Assembly (NCBI RefSeq): GCF_000373565.1
Contig: NZ_KB891821.1
Location: 1 to 50,374, forward strand
Direction of reading: 5' to 3'
Length of the DNA stretch: 50,374 nucleotides
Source: Streptomyces sp. HmicA12
GTDB taxonomy: Bacteria; Actinomycetota; Actinomycetes; Streptomycetales; Streptomycetaceae
Shown: positions 33,498 to 41,330 of the stretch, piece by piece
Layout: every line of letters starts with the position of its first letter
Numbering within the stretch: the stretch's first letter is position 1
The notes under the pieces: generated by a model
The model's input: the letters and a program-made list of their open reading frames with translations, nothing else
What the model was told of the DNA's origin: nothing
Database searches by the model: none
Program-made: the position numbers and the translations under genes

Positions 33498-34133
33498 TCA
33501 GACCAGCACTTCAGTGGATCCGCACCCGGCGGAGAAGGCACCCGCGGCGGCCGCCAGGACGGTCGTCTTCGCGGCCCGCTCCGGGAGTTGCGGGTCAAGA
33601 TCGGCGCGCAGGAGCACCAGCCGGTGGTAGAGCGGCGCCGTGGCGGCGATCAACAGGCTCCGTGCGTCCGTGTCCTGCGACGGGAGTTCGCCGCGCTCGA
33701 CGGCGCGCTCGACGAGGATCTCGCACTGGGCGTACCGGTCGTCCCACAGGCGTGTCTGGGCCCGCGCGGCCTGTTCGGAGTGGAACGAGGCGGCCATCAG
33801 GGCGACGGCGAACGACGGCCGCACGACCAGGGACTGCTGGATCTCCTCGTTGAGGGCCGTCAGATCGCCGCACAGGGAGCCGGTGTCCGGTGGCCGCCAG
33901 TCGATCTCGCCGGCGGCGGCGATGACGTCGACGAGCAGGCCGCCCACGTCGCGCCAGCGCCGGTACACCGTGGTGCGGTGCACTCCGGCGCGGGTCGCGA
34001 CGCCCTCCATCGTGAGTCCTTCGTGCCCGCTCTCGGCGAGTTCGGCGCGCACCGCGTCGAGGACCTGGGCGCGGATGCGGGCGGTGCGGCCACCCGGACG
34101 GCGGTCCGGCGTCGTGGTCTTCGGGTCTGTCAT
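33498..34133 (-). CDS. TetR-family transcriptional regulator
   Basis: The 211-residue protein has an N-terminal TetR helix-turn-helix (about 18-65: ARIRAQVLDAVRAELAESGH, EGLTMEGVATRAGVHRTTVY, RRWRDVGGLLVDV) and a helical ligand domain of the TetR_C_11/16 kind. It is divergent from a Vat-like acetyltransferase gene 104 bp away and probably represses it and itself. The region between contains a dyad suited to a TetR dimer. Confidence 0.92.
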   Translation of the reverse strand: MTDPKTTTPDRRPGGRTARIRAQVLDAVRAELAESGHEGLTMEGVATRAGVHRTTVYRRWRDVGGLLVDVIAAAGEIDWRPPDTGSLCGDLTALNEEIQQSLVVRPSFAVALMAASFHSEQAARAQTRLWDDRYAQCEILVERAVERGELPSQDTDARSLLIAATAPLYHRLVLLRADLDPQLPERAAKTTVLAAAAGAFSAGCGSTEVLV

Positions 34134-34181
34134 CGGGATCCCGTATCCGGTTGATCAACGTGCCGGGCTGTGCCAGCATCC

Positions 34182-34203
34182 TAACGCAACAGTTGTCGCA
34201 CTA
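34182..34203. promoter_or_regulatory. Candidate TetR operator
   Basis: The 22-bp stretch has the symmetric pattern TAnnGCnACAnnTGTnGCnnTA read from the two strands (14 of 22 positions), centred on CAACAGTTG at 34187-34195. A second perfect palindrome, GTTGATCAAC, lies at 34150-34159. Both are between the divergent TetR and acetyltransferase genes. Confidence 0.5.
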
Positions 34204-34237
34204 GTGGCCCCGTCTCCCGAGAGGAACCACACTCCCG

Positions 34238-34909
34238 ATGCCGCCTGTTCCCGCGGACCCCACCGTGCTCCACCCGATGCCGGAGCACCCACGCGTCGTC
34301 CTGCTCAAGCCGCTGGTGAAGTCGCCTCTGATCGACGTCGGCGAGTACTCGTACTACGACGATCCGGACGACCCGACCGCGTTCGAGACGCGCAACGTGC
34401 TGTACCACTACGGGCCCGAGCGGCTCGTCATCGGCAAGTACTGCGCGCTGGGCACCGGCACGCGGTTCATCATGAACGGCGCCAACCACCGCATGGACGG
34501 CCCGTCCACGTTCCCCTTCCCGACCATGGGCGGCTCCTGGGCCGAGCACTTCGACCTGATCACCGGTCTGCCGGGCCGGGGCGACACCGTCGTCGGCAAC
34601 GACGTCTGGTTCAGCCACGGGGCCACGGTCATGCCCGGCGTACGGATCGGCCACGGCGCGATCATCGCGGCCGGCGCCGTGGTCACCGGCGACGTCCCCG
34701 ACTACGGCATCGTCGGCGGCAACCCGGCCCGTCTCCTGCGCACCCGCTACGACGCCGAGGACGTCGCCCGGCTCCTCGCCGTGGCCTGGTGGGACTGGCC
34801 CGTGCAGCACATCACCGAGAACGTGCGGACGATCATGTCGGGGAGCATCACCGACCTGGAGCAGGCCGCCGCACGGGCCGGGCAGACCGGACAGACCGAC
34901 CGGCCCTGA
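34238..34909 (+). CDS. Vat/CatB-type xenobiotic O-acetyltransferase (left-handed beta-helix)
   Basis: The 223-residue protein belongs to the hexapeptide-repeat acetyltransferases of the streptogramin A (Vat)/CatB group. IDVGEYSYYDDPDDPTAFE leads to VIGKYCALGTGTRFIMNGAN, where the following His (NHRM) is the family's catalytic base. IVGNDVWFSHGATVMPGVRI-like coils (residues about 110-160) and the Pro-rich turn GGNPARLLR follow. The C-terminal helix WWDWP is also typical. Many chromosomal members have unknown substrates, so resistance is a possibility only. Control by the divergent TetR protein is likely. Confidence 0.88.
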   Translation: MPPVPADPTVLHPMPEHPRVVLLKPLVKSPLIDVGEYSYYDDPDDPTAFETRNVLYHYGPERLVIGKYCALGTGTRFIMNGANHRMDGPSTFPFPTMGGSWAEHFDLITGLPGRGDTVVGNDVWFSHGATVMPGVRIGHGAIIAAGAVVTGDVPDYGIVGGNPARLLRTRYDAEDVARLLAVAWWDWPVQHITENVRTIMSGSITDLEQAAARAGQTGQTDRP

Positions 34910-34957
34910 CGCTACGCCCCCGCCGCACCGCCCTTGCTCGCCCCGGCTCGAAGGGGT

Positions 34958-35386
34958 TCAGTCGATGCAGAACTCGTTGCCCTCGATGTCCAGCATGGGG
35001 ATGCAGGCATCATTGCCGTCGTACAACGTCTGCACGTGTACTGCGCCGAGCGGCTCCAGGCGCGCGCGTTCGGCTTCGAGTGCGGCAAGTCGCTCTTCGC
35101 CCACGAGGCCGACGCCGACCCGTACATCGAGATGCACCCGGTTCTTGACGGCCTTCCCCTCGGGGACACGTTGGAAGAACAGTCGCGGCCCCACCCCTGA
35201 GGGATCTATACAGACGAACCATGCATCCTGCTGTTCAAGCGGCTGCGACCGCTTGAAATCGTCCCAACTCGCGAACCCCGCCGGCGGCGGCGGTACGACG
35301 TACCCCAACACCTCGCACCAGAAGCGAGCGAGGCGCTCAGGTTCCGCGCAGTCAAAGGTGACTTGGAACTGCTTGATCGATGGCAT
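34958..35386 (-). CDS. VOC-family protein (Glyoxalase_6 type)
   Basis: The 142-residue protein has IKQFQVTFDCAEPERLARFW, CEVLGYVVPPPPAGFASWDD, RVHLDVRVG and LDIEGNEFCID, the layout of the Glyoxalase_6 subfamily, which is very common in Streptomyces and mostly uncharacterised. It converges on the acetyltransferase gene. Confidence 0.9.
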   Translation of the reverse strand: MPSIKQFQVTFDCAEPERLARFWCEVLGYVVPPPPAGFASWDDFKRSQPLEQQDAWFVCIDPSGVGPRLFFQRVPEGKAVKNRVHLDVRVGVGLVGEERLAALEAERARLEPLGAVHVQTLYDGNDACIPMLDIEGNEFCID

Positions 35387-35629
35387 CGGCGCACCCTAGC
35401 AAGGGGCACTGTTGCTCAATTCCCGGGTGGATCCGCATGCTTGTCGAGAGAATACGCACGTGCCGAAGGCCAGTTGCGGGACAAGCCGTACCGGAGCCCG
35501 GCCAGTTGCTGGTTCAGCCCTTGTTCTCCAGGAGGGCTCCCTTGTCCACGCCCGGGACGGCCCGTCCACTCCCGGGACGGCCCCGGCTTCTCCGACCGCC
35601 GAGAGACCTTCCGTGGCCAGCAACACGCT

Positions 35630-36088
35630 CTAGTCCGAGTTCTGCCAGACGAGGAACCCCGGACCGTCCGGCGTCAGTACGGGAACCCAGGCCTCGTCGG
35701 TCTCGGCGAGGCGGGACTCGTCGAGGACCAGCGGCGAGGGGAACGTGTCGTCGCGGTTCGCGGAGCCGTAGACGTGCAGGGCGGCGACCTCCTCCCGAAG
35801 TCGGTCGAGCAGCGGCGCCGGCCAGTCGAATCGCCGCGATCCCCAGCCCTTCAGCTCTCCCACGAACAGCTCGTTCAGTCCGTCGTCCAGACCCGTGCCG
35901 TACAGAGGGAGCAGATAGCCCTCCTGCTCGTACGGGATGCAGCCGACTCCGCCGCCCTGGGTCTGGTAGACGACCCCCGTCGGCGCGGCCACCACGACGA
36001 ACACCCAGCCGGATCCGGTCTCGGTGACGTCGAGGAAGACCCGTCTTCTGCCGTCGGGCGCTTCCGCCCCGCTCCCCTGGTCGGTCAT
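35630..36088 (-). CDS. DUF6210-like protein
   Basis: The 152-residue protein (ATG at 36088) has GWVFVVVAAPTGVVYQTQGG, then GYLLPLYGTGLDDGLNELFV and LDESRLAETDEAWVPVLTPD ending GPGFLVWQNSD. This pattern resembles a small Streptomyces family I know as DUF6210. No function is known. The longer frame to 36250 crosses an intergenic palindrome and is not supported. The 243 bp downstream (35387-35629) contain a local GC-rich tandem repeat near 35555-35585 and no gene. Confidence 0.72.
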   Translation of the reverse strand: MTDQGSGAEAPDGRRRVFLDVTETGSGWVFVVVAAPTGVVYQTQGGGVGCIPYEQEGYLLPLYGTGLDDGLNELFVGELKGWGSRRFDWPAPLLDRLREEVAALHVYGSANRDDTFPSPLVLDESRLAETDEAWVPVLTPDGPGFLVWQNSD

Positions 36089-36213
36089 GGACGACAGAGT
36101 CGCACGGCCCCGACCTCCGGGGCGCGGAATATTCTCCGCGGCTGCCCCAACTCCCGCCCAGGCGGGAGCTCTTGCCCACCGAGCTGTCCACGGGAGGCCG
36201 TCCCGCGTTCTCC

Positions 36214-36747
36214 CTAATCCGCGAGCGGCACTTCCGCCACCCTGCGCCAACCACTCGAACCAAGAGTGACCACCTGGAGAGCGGCGACCTCGGCGCTGAT
36301 GGGCAGCCGGCCCGCGACGCGGTCGGCGATGTCGGCGGCCACGCCAGCGGCCCCGGAGACACCCGGATCGACGTCCAGCGCCACGGTGACGTGGACGGGC
36401 GGGTCCTGCCCGAACCGGCCCCCGTACGGCACCTGTTCCGGGAACGCGGCCCGAACTGCCGTTGCCATGGCGCCCAGTTCAGGCAACGGAATACCCACGA
36501 ACCCGCCGGCCCGCTCGACCTCGGCGAGCCGGATCGGAACCCGGCCGACCGGCAACGCGGCCCGCAGCCGGGCCAGTTCCCGCTCTCCGACCTGGTCCGC
36601 GGGCAGCCACGGGTAGAGCAGCGCGGCATGCGCGGGCACTCCGGGACGCACCACCCGTGCGTCCACCGCGGCGGCCAGTTCCAGCAGCGGATCGGCCTCG
36701 GGGAGCAGGGCCAGTACCGCCGTCGTTCCCGGTCGGGGCACGGTCAC
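36214..36747 (-). CDS. 2'-5' RNA ligase-like (2H phosphoesterase superfamily) protein
   Basis: The 177-residue protein has the two-histidine layout: PAHAALLYPWLP (His40) and PPVHVTVALDVD (second H-x-T motif), with the spacing expected for the YjbR/LigT-like fold. The Thr of the first H-x-T motif is Ala here, which may weaken activity. The GTG at 36747 overlaps the stop of the LacI gene as GTGA, so it is translated by coupling to the repressor. Why a repressor of purine genes should be tied to this enzyme is not known; a cyclic-phosphate or nucleotide substrate is a guess. Confidence 0.8.
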   Translation of the reverse strand: MTVPRPGTTAVLALLPEADPLLELAAAVDARVVRPGVPAHAALLYPWLPADQVGERELARLRAALPVGRVPIRLAEVERAGGFVGIPLPELGAMATAVRAAFPEQVPYGGRFGQDPPVHVTVALDVDPGVSGAAGVAADIADRVAGRLPISAEVAALQVVTLGSSGWRRVAEVPLAD

Positions 36748-37799
36748 GCCACCTTCTTCGTCGAGTCCCGCTGCAGCAGCGTCGCCTGGACGAGCCGGTG
36801 CCGCGTGCCCGACTTCGCCTGCTCCGGGTCCTGGACGAGACCGATGAGCAGCTCCGCGGCCTGCTTGCCGATCTCCTCGGGGGCCAGGTCGAGCGCGGTG
36901 AGGGTCGGGCGTGCGCTGCGGGCGAACTCACCGTCCGCGCCGACCACGATCTGGACGTCCTCCGGTACGCGCAGGCCGAGTTCGCGGCAGACCGCGAGGG
37001 TGGCGAAGCCGAACTTCTCCATCACGACGTAGAGCGCGTCGGGGCGGTCCGGACGGGTCAGCAGCCGGTGCGCGGCCGCCGTGGAGTCGGTGCCGGGTTC
37101 GGCGCGGTCCATCAGGACGGGGTTGCCGGTGCGGGCGCACCAGTCGCGGTACGCGCGGGCCGCGTCCTCGTCGTAGGACTGTCCGGTCGAGCCGGTGAGC
37201 AGGCCGATGCGCCGGGCGCCGGTGGCGGCGAGGTGGTCGAAGGCGGCGACGGCGCAGGTGGACAGCTCGTTGTCGACCCAGGGGAAGGCGTCCTTGCGGG
37301 ACAGGTCGCGCCCGGTGGTGACGATCGGGATGCCCATGCCGGACAGGCGGGTCAGCAGGGGGTCCTCGGTGAGCGGGTCGATGACGATCGTGCCGTCCAG
37401 GGGCAGCGAGTCGAAGGGGCGGCCGTCCAGGGAGGGCGGGACGAGCACGAGGGAGTAGTCGTGCGCCATGGCGGTCCACGTCGCGGCGTTCACGATCTTG
37501 ACGAAGTACTCGATGTCGGTGACGCCGCCCTCGACGGCGGTGCGGTGCGTCAGACCGAGCAGTCCGGTGCGGGCTCCGCGCAGCCCTCGCGCATTCGGGT
37601 TGGCGCGGTAGCCGAGCTCGGCGGCGACGGCGAGGATCCGCTCGCGGGTCTCGGCGCCGACCCGGCCCACCCCGTTCAGGGCGTGGGAGGCGGTCGTGAC
37701 CGAGACGCCCGCCTGCCGGGCCACTTCGCGCAGCCCGCCGCCCTTGCCCCCGGTCTGCCGACTCGTGCCGCTTCGCTTCGGCTCTGTGACGTCTGACAT
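36744..37799 (-). CDS. LacI-family repressor of the purine salvage operon
   Basis: The 351-residue protein has a LacI helix-turn-helix and hinge (about 20-75: LREVARQAGVSVTTASHALN, TRERILAVAAELGYRANPNA) and a periplasmic-binding-protein-like effector domain with TGLLGLTHRTAVEGG, DGTIVIDPLTEDP and the tail LDLAPEEIGKQAAELLI. It is divergent from the permease/deaminase operon. Two identical 18-bp operators lie between the two starts, so it probably represses both directions and responds to a purine. Confidence 0.92.
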   Translation of the reverse strand: MSDVTEPKRSGTSRQTGGKGGGLREVARQAGVSVTTASHALNGVGRVGAETRERILAVAAELGYRANPNARGLRGARTGLLGLTHRTAVEGGVTDIEYFVKIVNAATWTAMAHDYSLVLVPPSLDGRPFDSLPLDGTIVIDPLTEDPLLTRLSGMGIPIVTTGRDLSRKDAFPWVDNELSTCAVAAFDHLAATGARRIGLLTGSTGQSYDEDAARAYRDWCARTGNPVLMDRAEPGTDSTAAAHRLLTRPDRPDALYVVMEKFGFATLAVCRELGLRVPEDVQIVVGADGEFARSARPTLTALDLAPEEIGKQAAELLIGLVQDPEQAKSGTRHRLVQATLLQRDSTKKVA

Positions 37800-37816
37800 G
37801 GCGGTGAGCTTACCGG

Positions 37817-37873
37817 TTGACTGCCAAAACGTTTAGGCAGTACCTTCCGAAGCGTTGCCAAAACGTTTAGGCA
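37817..37873 (+). promoter_or_regulatory. Promoter with twin LacI operators (TGCCAAAACGTTTAGGCA)
   Basis: The same 18-bp palindrome-like box occurs at 37822-37839 and 37856-37873, 34 bp apart. A -35-like TTGACT (37817-37822) and a weak -10 GTACCT (37840-37845) flank box 1 with a 17-bp spacer, so a repressor bound there would sit inside the promoter. The central AAACGTTT is typical of LacI/PurR-type sites. The following 160 bp to the permease start show no other element that I can support. Confidence 0.82.
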
Positions 37874-38032
37874 ACGTCTTCGGCGAGCACCCCGGGCCCG
37901 TTCTCCGCCCGGCGCGCGTCACCCCTCCCGCACACCGCCGTGCGACTCCCGGCTCACCCCGGGCCCCTCCCCGTACATCGCGTCCCGTCCCTCCAGGCCG
38001 GGACGCCGGTCCGCAAAGGACGCCTGCCGCCC

Positions 38033-39481
38033 ATGGCCGAGGCCACCACCACCGCCCCGCCCGGATCCACCACGCCCGCCGCGCCGACGTCCGTCTTCAC
38101 GGTCGAGCAGCGCGGCATCGACGCCGTTCCCGCCGCGGAACGCCAGGGCGGTCCCGGCCGCCTGTTCGGCCTGTGGGCCGGCACCAACACCACCGTGTTC
38201 ACCGTCGTCTACGGCGCGCTGGTCGTCTCCTTCGGCCTCTCGTTCTGGTACGCGGTCGCGCTGATCGTCGTCGGCAACGTGCTCGGCTTCACGGTCACCG
38301 GACTGACCAGCCTCCAGGGCCCGCGCACCGGCACCTCCACGCACTCCGTCTCGCGCGCCGCGTTCGGCCCGCGCGGCGGACGGCTGCCCGCGCTGCTGAG
38401 CTGGGTGATGCTCGTCGGCTTCGAGGCGGGCGGCATGGTGCTGATCGTCCTCGCCGGGCTCGCGCTGCTGGACCAGGCCGGGATCGCCACGGGCACGCCC
38501 GTGAAGCTCGTGGTCATCGCCGTCGCGGCCGGGCTGCAGATGCTGCTGCCGCTGTCCGGCTACCACCTGATCATGAAGGTGCAGAAGTACTTCGCCTGGA
38601 TCTTCGCCGCGATGTTCGCCGTCATGGCCGTGCTCGTCGCGCCCAAGGCGGACTTCGGCTCGCACGGCGCCGCGCCGTCCCTGGTGACGATCTCCCTGGT
38701 CCTGGCGATGGTGACCGCGTCGGGCGGCCTGTCCTGGGCGGACATGGGCAGCGACTACTCGCGCTACCTGCCCGCCGACTCCGCGCCCCGCAAGGTCTTC
38801 ACCTGCGCCGCGCTCGGCGGCATGGTCCCCAACATCCTGCTGCAGATCCTCGGCGCCGCCGTCGCCACGGCCACCACGAAGGCGACCGACCCGATCTCGG
38901 GCCTGCCGGAGATCCTGCCCGGCTGGTTCATCACCCCGTACCTGCTCCTCGCGATCGTCTCGCTGCTCGCGGTGAACACGACGGACATGTACTCGTCCGG
39001 TCTGAACCTGCTCGCCGTCGGCATCCCGATCAAGCGCTGGATGGTCGTCTTCATCGACCTCACCCTGTGCACGGCGATCACCCTGTGGGCGGTCTTCTCC
39101 GCCGACTTCTACACCCTCCTGTCGAACTTCCTCAGCCTGATCGTGCTGTGGCTCGGCCCGTGGGCCGCCGTGTACCTCACCGACTGGTGGCTGCGCCGCG
39201 GCCGCTACGACGTGCCCTCGCTCTTCCCCCGCGAGTCCGGCCGTGACGGCATCTACTGGCACAAGGGCGGCGTCCGCCCCGCCGGACTGATCGCGGTGCT
39301 GCTCGGCTTCGTGGCGGCGGTCCTCTGGGTCGACTCGACGGTGTTCGTCGGCCCGCTGTCCGACGCGGCCGGCGGCCTCGACCTCTCCGTCTTCGCCGGA
39401 GCCCTCGTCGCGGGCGTCGTCTACTGGCTGCTCGCCCGCCGCACGGTCCGCGCCGAGGCCGAACTCACCCCGGCCGCCTGA
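38033..39481 (+). CDS. NCS1-family purine/cytosine permease
   Basis: The 482-residue protein has about twelve membrane helices and the NCS1 N-terminus (FTVEQRGIDAVPAAERQGGP, then LWAGTNTTVFTVVYGALVVS). Other typical blocks are THSVSRAAFGPRGGRLPALL, the SGGLSWADMGSDYSRYLP segment, and the DWWLRRGRYD loop. It should import a nucleobase with protons or sodium; adenine or a related purine is likely from the operon. The ATG at 38033 is the start that fits the family N-terminus, although AAAGGA lies 13 nt away. Deaminase genes follow. Confidence 0.9.
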   Translation: MAEATTTAPPGSTTPAAPTSVFTVEQRGIDAVPAAERQGGPGRLFGLWAGTNTTVFTVVYGALVVSFGLSFWYAVALIVVGNVLGFTVTGLTSLQGPRTGTSTHSVSRAAFGPRGGRLPALLSWVMLVGFEAGGMVLIVLAGLALLDQAGIATGTPVKLVVIAVAAGLQMLLPLSGYHLIMKVQKYFAWIFAAMFAVMAVLVAPKADFGSHGAAPSLVTISLVLAMVTASGGLSWADMGSDYSRYLPADSAPRKVFTCAALGGMVPNILLQILGAAVATATTKATDPISGLPEILPGWFITPYLLLAIVSLLAVNTTDMYSSGLNLLAVGIPIKRWMVVFIDLTLCTAITLWAVFSADFYTLLSNFLSLIVLWLGPWAAVYLTDWWLRRGRYDVPSLFPRESGRDGIYWHKGGVRPAGLIAVLLGFVAAVLWVDSTVFVGPLSDAAGGLDLSVFAGALVAGVVYWLLARRTVRAEAELTPAA

Positions 39482-39527
39482 CACTTCCTCGCCTCTTCAC
39501 CTTCGTACGCGCTCTGGAGCGAACCCC

Positions 39528-41303
39528 ATGAACCACCCCAGCCTCCGCACCCTGATCGACGCCTCCGAGGGCGTCGTGAAGGCCGACCGGATCATCAAGG
39601 GCGGACAGCTCGTCAACGTCTGCACCGGCGAGATCTACCCGGCGGACGTCGCCATCACCGGCGACCGCGTCGCCGCCACCGGTGACGTCAGCGCGTACGA
39701 AGGTCCCGACACGGAGTTCGTCGACGCGACCGGCAAGTACCTCACCCCGGGCCTCATCGACGGCCACCTGCACCTGGAGTGCTCCAAGCTGTCGGTGACG
39801 ATGTTCGCCGACGCCGCCGTCCGGTTCGGTACGACGTCGGTCGTCTCCGGGCTCGACCAGTTCCTTGTCGTCGCCGGTCCGGAGGGGGTGCGTGAGGCGC
39901 TGCGCGAGGCCGACGCGTCGCCGATGAAGATCTTCTGGGGTGCGCCGTTCAAGACGCCGTACACGCTCCCCGAGACCACGGTCGGCTTCCGCTTCGGGCC
40001 CGAGGACCACGCCGAGGCGCAGGGCGAAGCCGACTGCTTCGGCGTGTGGGAGACCGTCGCCGAGTTCGTCCTCAACCGCGACGAGAAGGTACTCCAGGCC
40101 CTCGAACTCGCGCACCGCAACCGGCTGCCGATCTTCGGCTGCGCCCCCATGGCCGCGCAGACCACGATCAACGCGCTGTCCGCCGCGGGCGTCCGCCTCG
40201 ACCACGAGAGCTACACCGCCGAGGAGGCCCTGGAGAAGCTGCGCGCCGGCATGTCGCTGCTGATCCGCGAGTCGTCGGTGGCGCACTTCATGAACGAGAA
40301 CGTGCGCACCGTCACCGAGTTCGGCGCCCAGTCGCGCCGCGTCGGCCTGTGCACCGACGACATGCACGTCGCCGACATCCTGCGCGAGGGGCATCTCGAC
40401 AAGCTCGTCCGCATGGCGATCAAGGCGGGCGTCAAGCCGGTCGAGGCCATCCAGATGGCGACGCTCAACTGCGCCGAGATGTACCGCATCGACCACCTCG
40501 TCGGCTCGATCACGCCGGGCCGCTACGCGGACGTCCTGATCGTCGACTCCCCCGAGTCGTTCCAGGTGGAGCGGGTGTTCTCGCGCGGTGAGCTGGTCGC
40601 CGAGAACGGTCGTACCCTCAACGCCCCGCAGCCGCCCGAGCGCACCGCCGCCCTCTCCCCCGCGTTCCAGGTCGCGCCGGTCGACGCCGACGGCATCGGC
40701 GTGGCCGCCACGGGCTCCACGGCCGACGTGCTCGTCGTCGAGATGGACCGCACGGTGCCGTTCGTCCGCAAGGGCGTACCGATGACGCTGCCCGTCGAGG
40801 ACGGTGCCGTGCGCGCCGACCTCGCGCAGGACGCGCTGTACGTGACGGTCTCCGAGCGGTACGGCAAGAACGACGGCGCCACGGTCACCGCGATGATCAA
40901 CGGCTTCGGCCTGCGCTCCGGCGCCATCGCCTCCTCCGCCGCCCCTGACGACAACAACATCATCTGCGTCGGCGCCGACCGCGCCGACATGGCCCTCGCC
41001 ATCAACCACCTCTCGCAAGCCGGCGGCGGTCAGATCGTCGTCGACGGCGGCGAGATCAAGGAGTTCCTGCCGCTGCCGGTCGCGGGCATCGTCGCCGACC
41101 TGGTTCCCGAGGTGATGGCCGAGGCCGAGGACCGCCTGGAGGCAGCGGCGCGCGCCCTCGGCTGCGAACTGCCGTCCGCCTTCGGCTACTTGATCTTCCT
41201 GGAGATCACCGCGATCCCCGAGTACGCCGTCACGGACCTCGGTGTCGTCAATTACCACACGCAGGACGTCGTCGACATCCTGAAGCCCGCCGCCGCCAAC
41301 TGA
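39528..41303 (+). CDS. ade: Adenine deaminase family protein
   Basis: The 591-residue length and two-domain layout match Ade. Metal ligands DGHLHLECS (His80, His82, Glu84), LDHES (His226) and CTDDMH (Asp276, Asp277, His279) are present, and the C-terminal domain ends TDLGVVNYHTQDVVD. In the Ade sequences I know the third His lies in a D-G-H-x-P motif; here the aligned segment is FGCAP (203-207), with Cys205 in its place. Deamination of adenine to hypoxanthine is the default reading, but another purine is possible. It is the second gene of the permease operon, with a GGAG RBS. Confidence 0.88.
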   Translation: MNHPSLRTLIDASEGVVKADRIIKGGQLVNVCTGEIYPADVAITGDRVAATGDVSAYEGPDTEFVDATGKYLTPGLIDGHLHLECSKLSVTMFADAAVRFGTTSVVSGLDQFLVVAGPEGVREALREADASPMKIFWGAPFKTPYTLPETTVGFRFGPEDHAEAQGEADCFGVWETVAEFVLNRDEKVLQALELAHRNRLPIFGCAPMAAQTTINALSAAGVRLDHESYTAEEALEKLRAGMSLLIRESSVAHFMNENVRTVTEFGAQSRRVGLCTDDMHVADILREGHLDKLVRMAIKAGVKPVEAIQMATLNCAEMYRIDHLVGSITPGRYADVLIVDSPESFQVERVFSRGELVAENGRTLNAPQPPERTAALSPAFQVAPVDADGIGVAATGSTADVLVVEMDRTVPFVRKGVPMTLPVEDGAVRADLAQDALYVTVSERYGKNDGATVTAMINGFGLRSGAIASSAAPDDNNIICVGADRADMALAINHLSQAGGGQIVVDGGEIKEFLPLPVAGIVADLVPEVMAEAEDRLEAAARALGCELPSAFGYLIFLEITAIPEYAVTDLGVVNYHTQDVVDILKPAAAN

Positions 41304-41330
41304 CGCCGTACGCAAAGGAGTTCCTCACTC

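Noticed and set aside
35555..35590. GC-rich tandem CCGGGACGG copies, considered as a repeat array
   Set aside because: Only two imperfect copies; too little to support an array, at best part of a terminator for the DUF6210-like gene.
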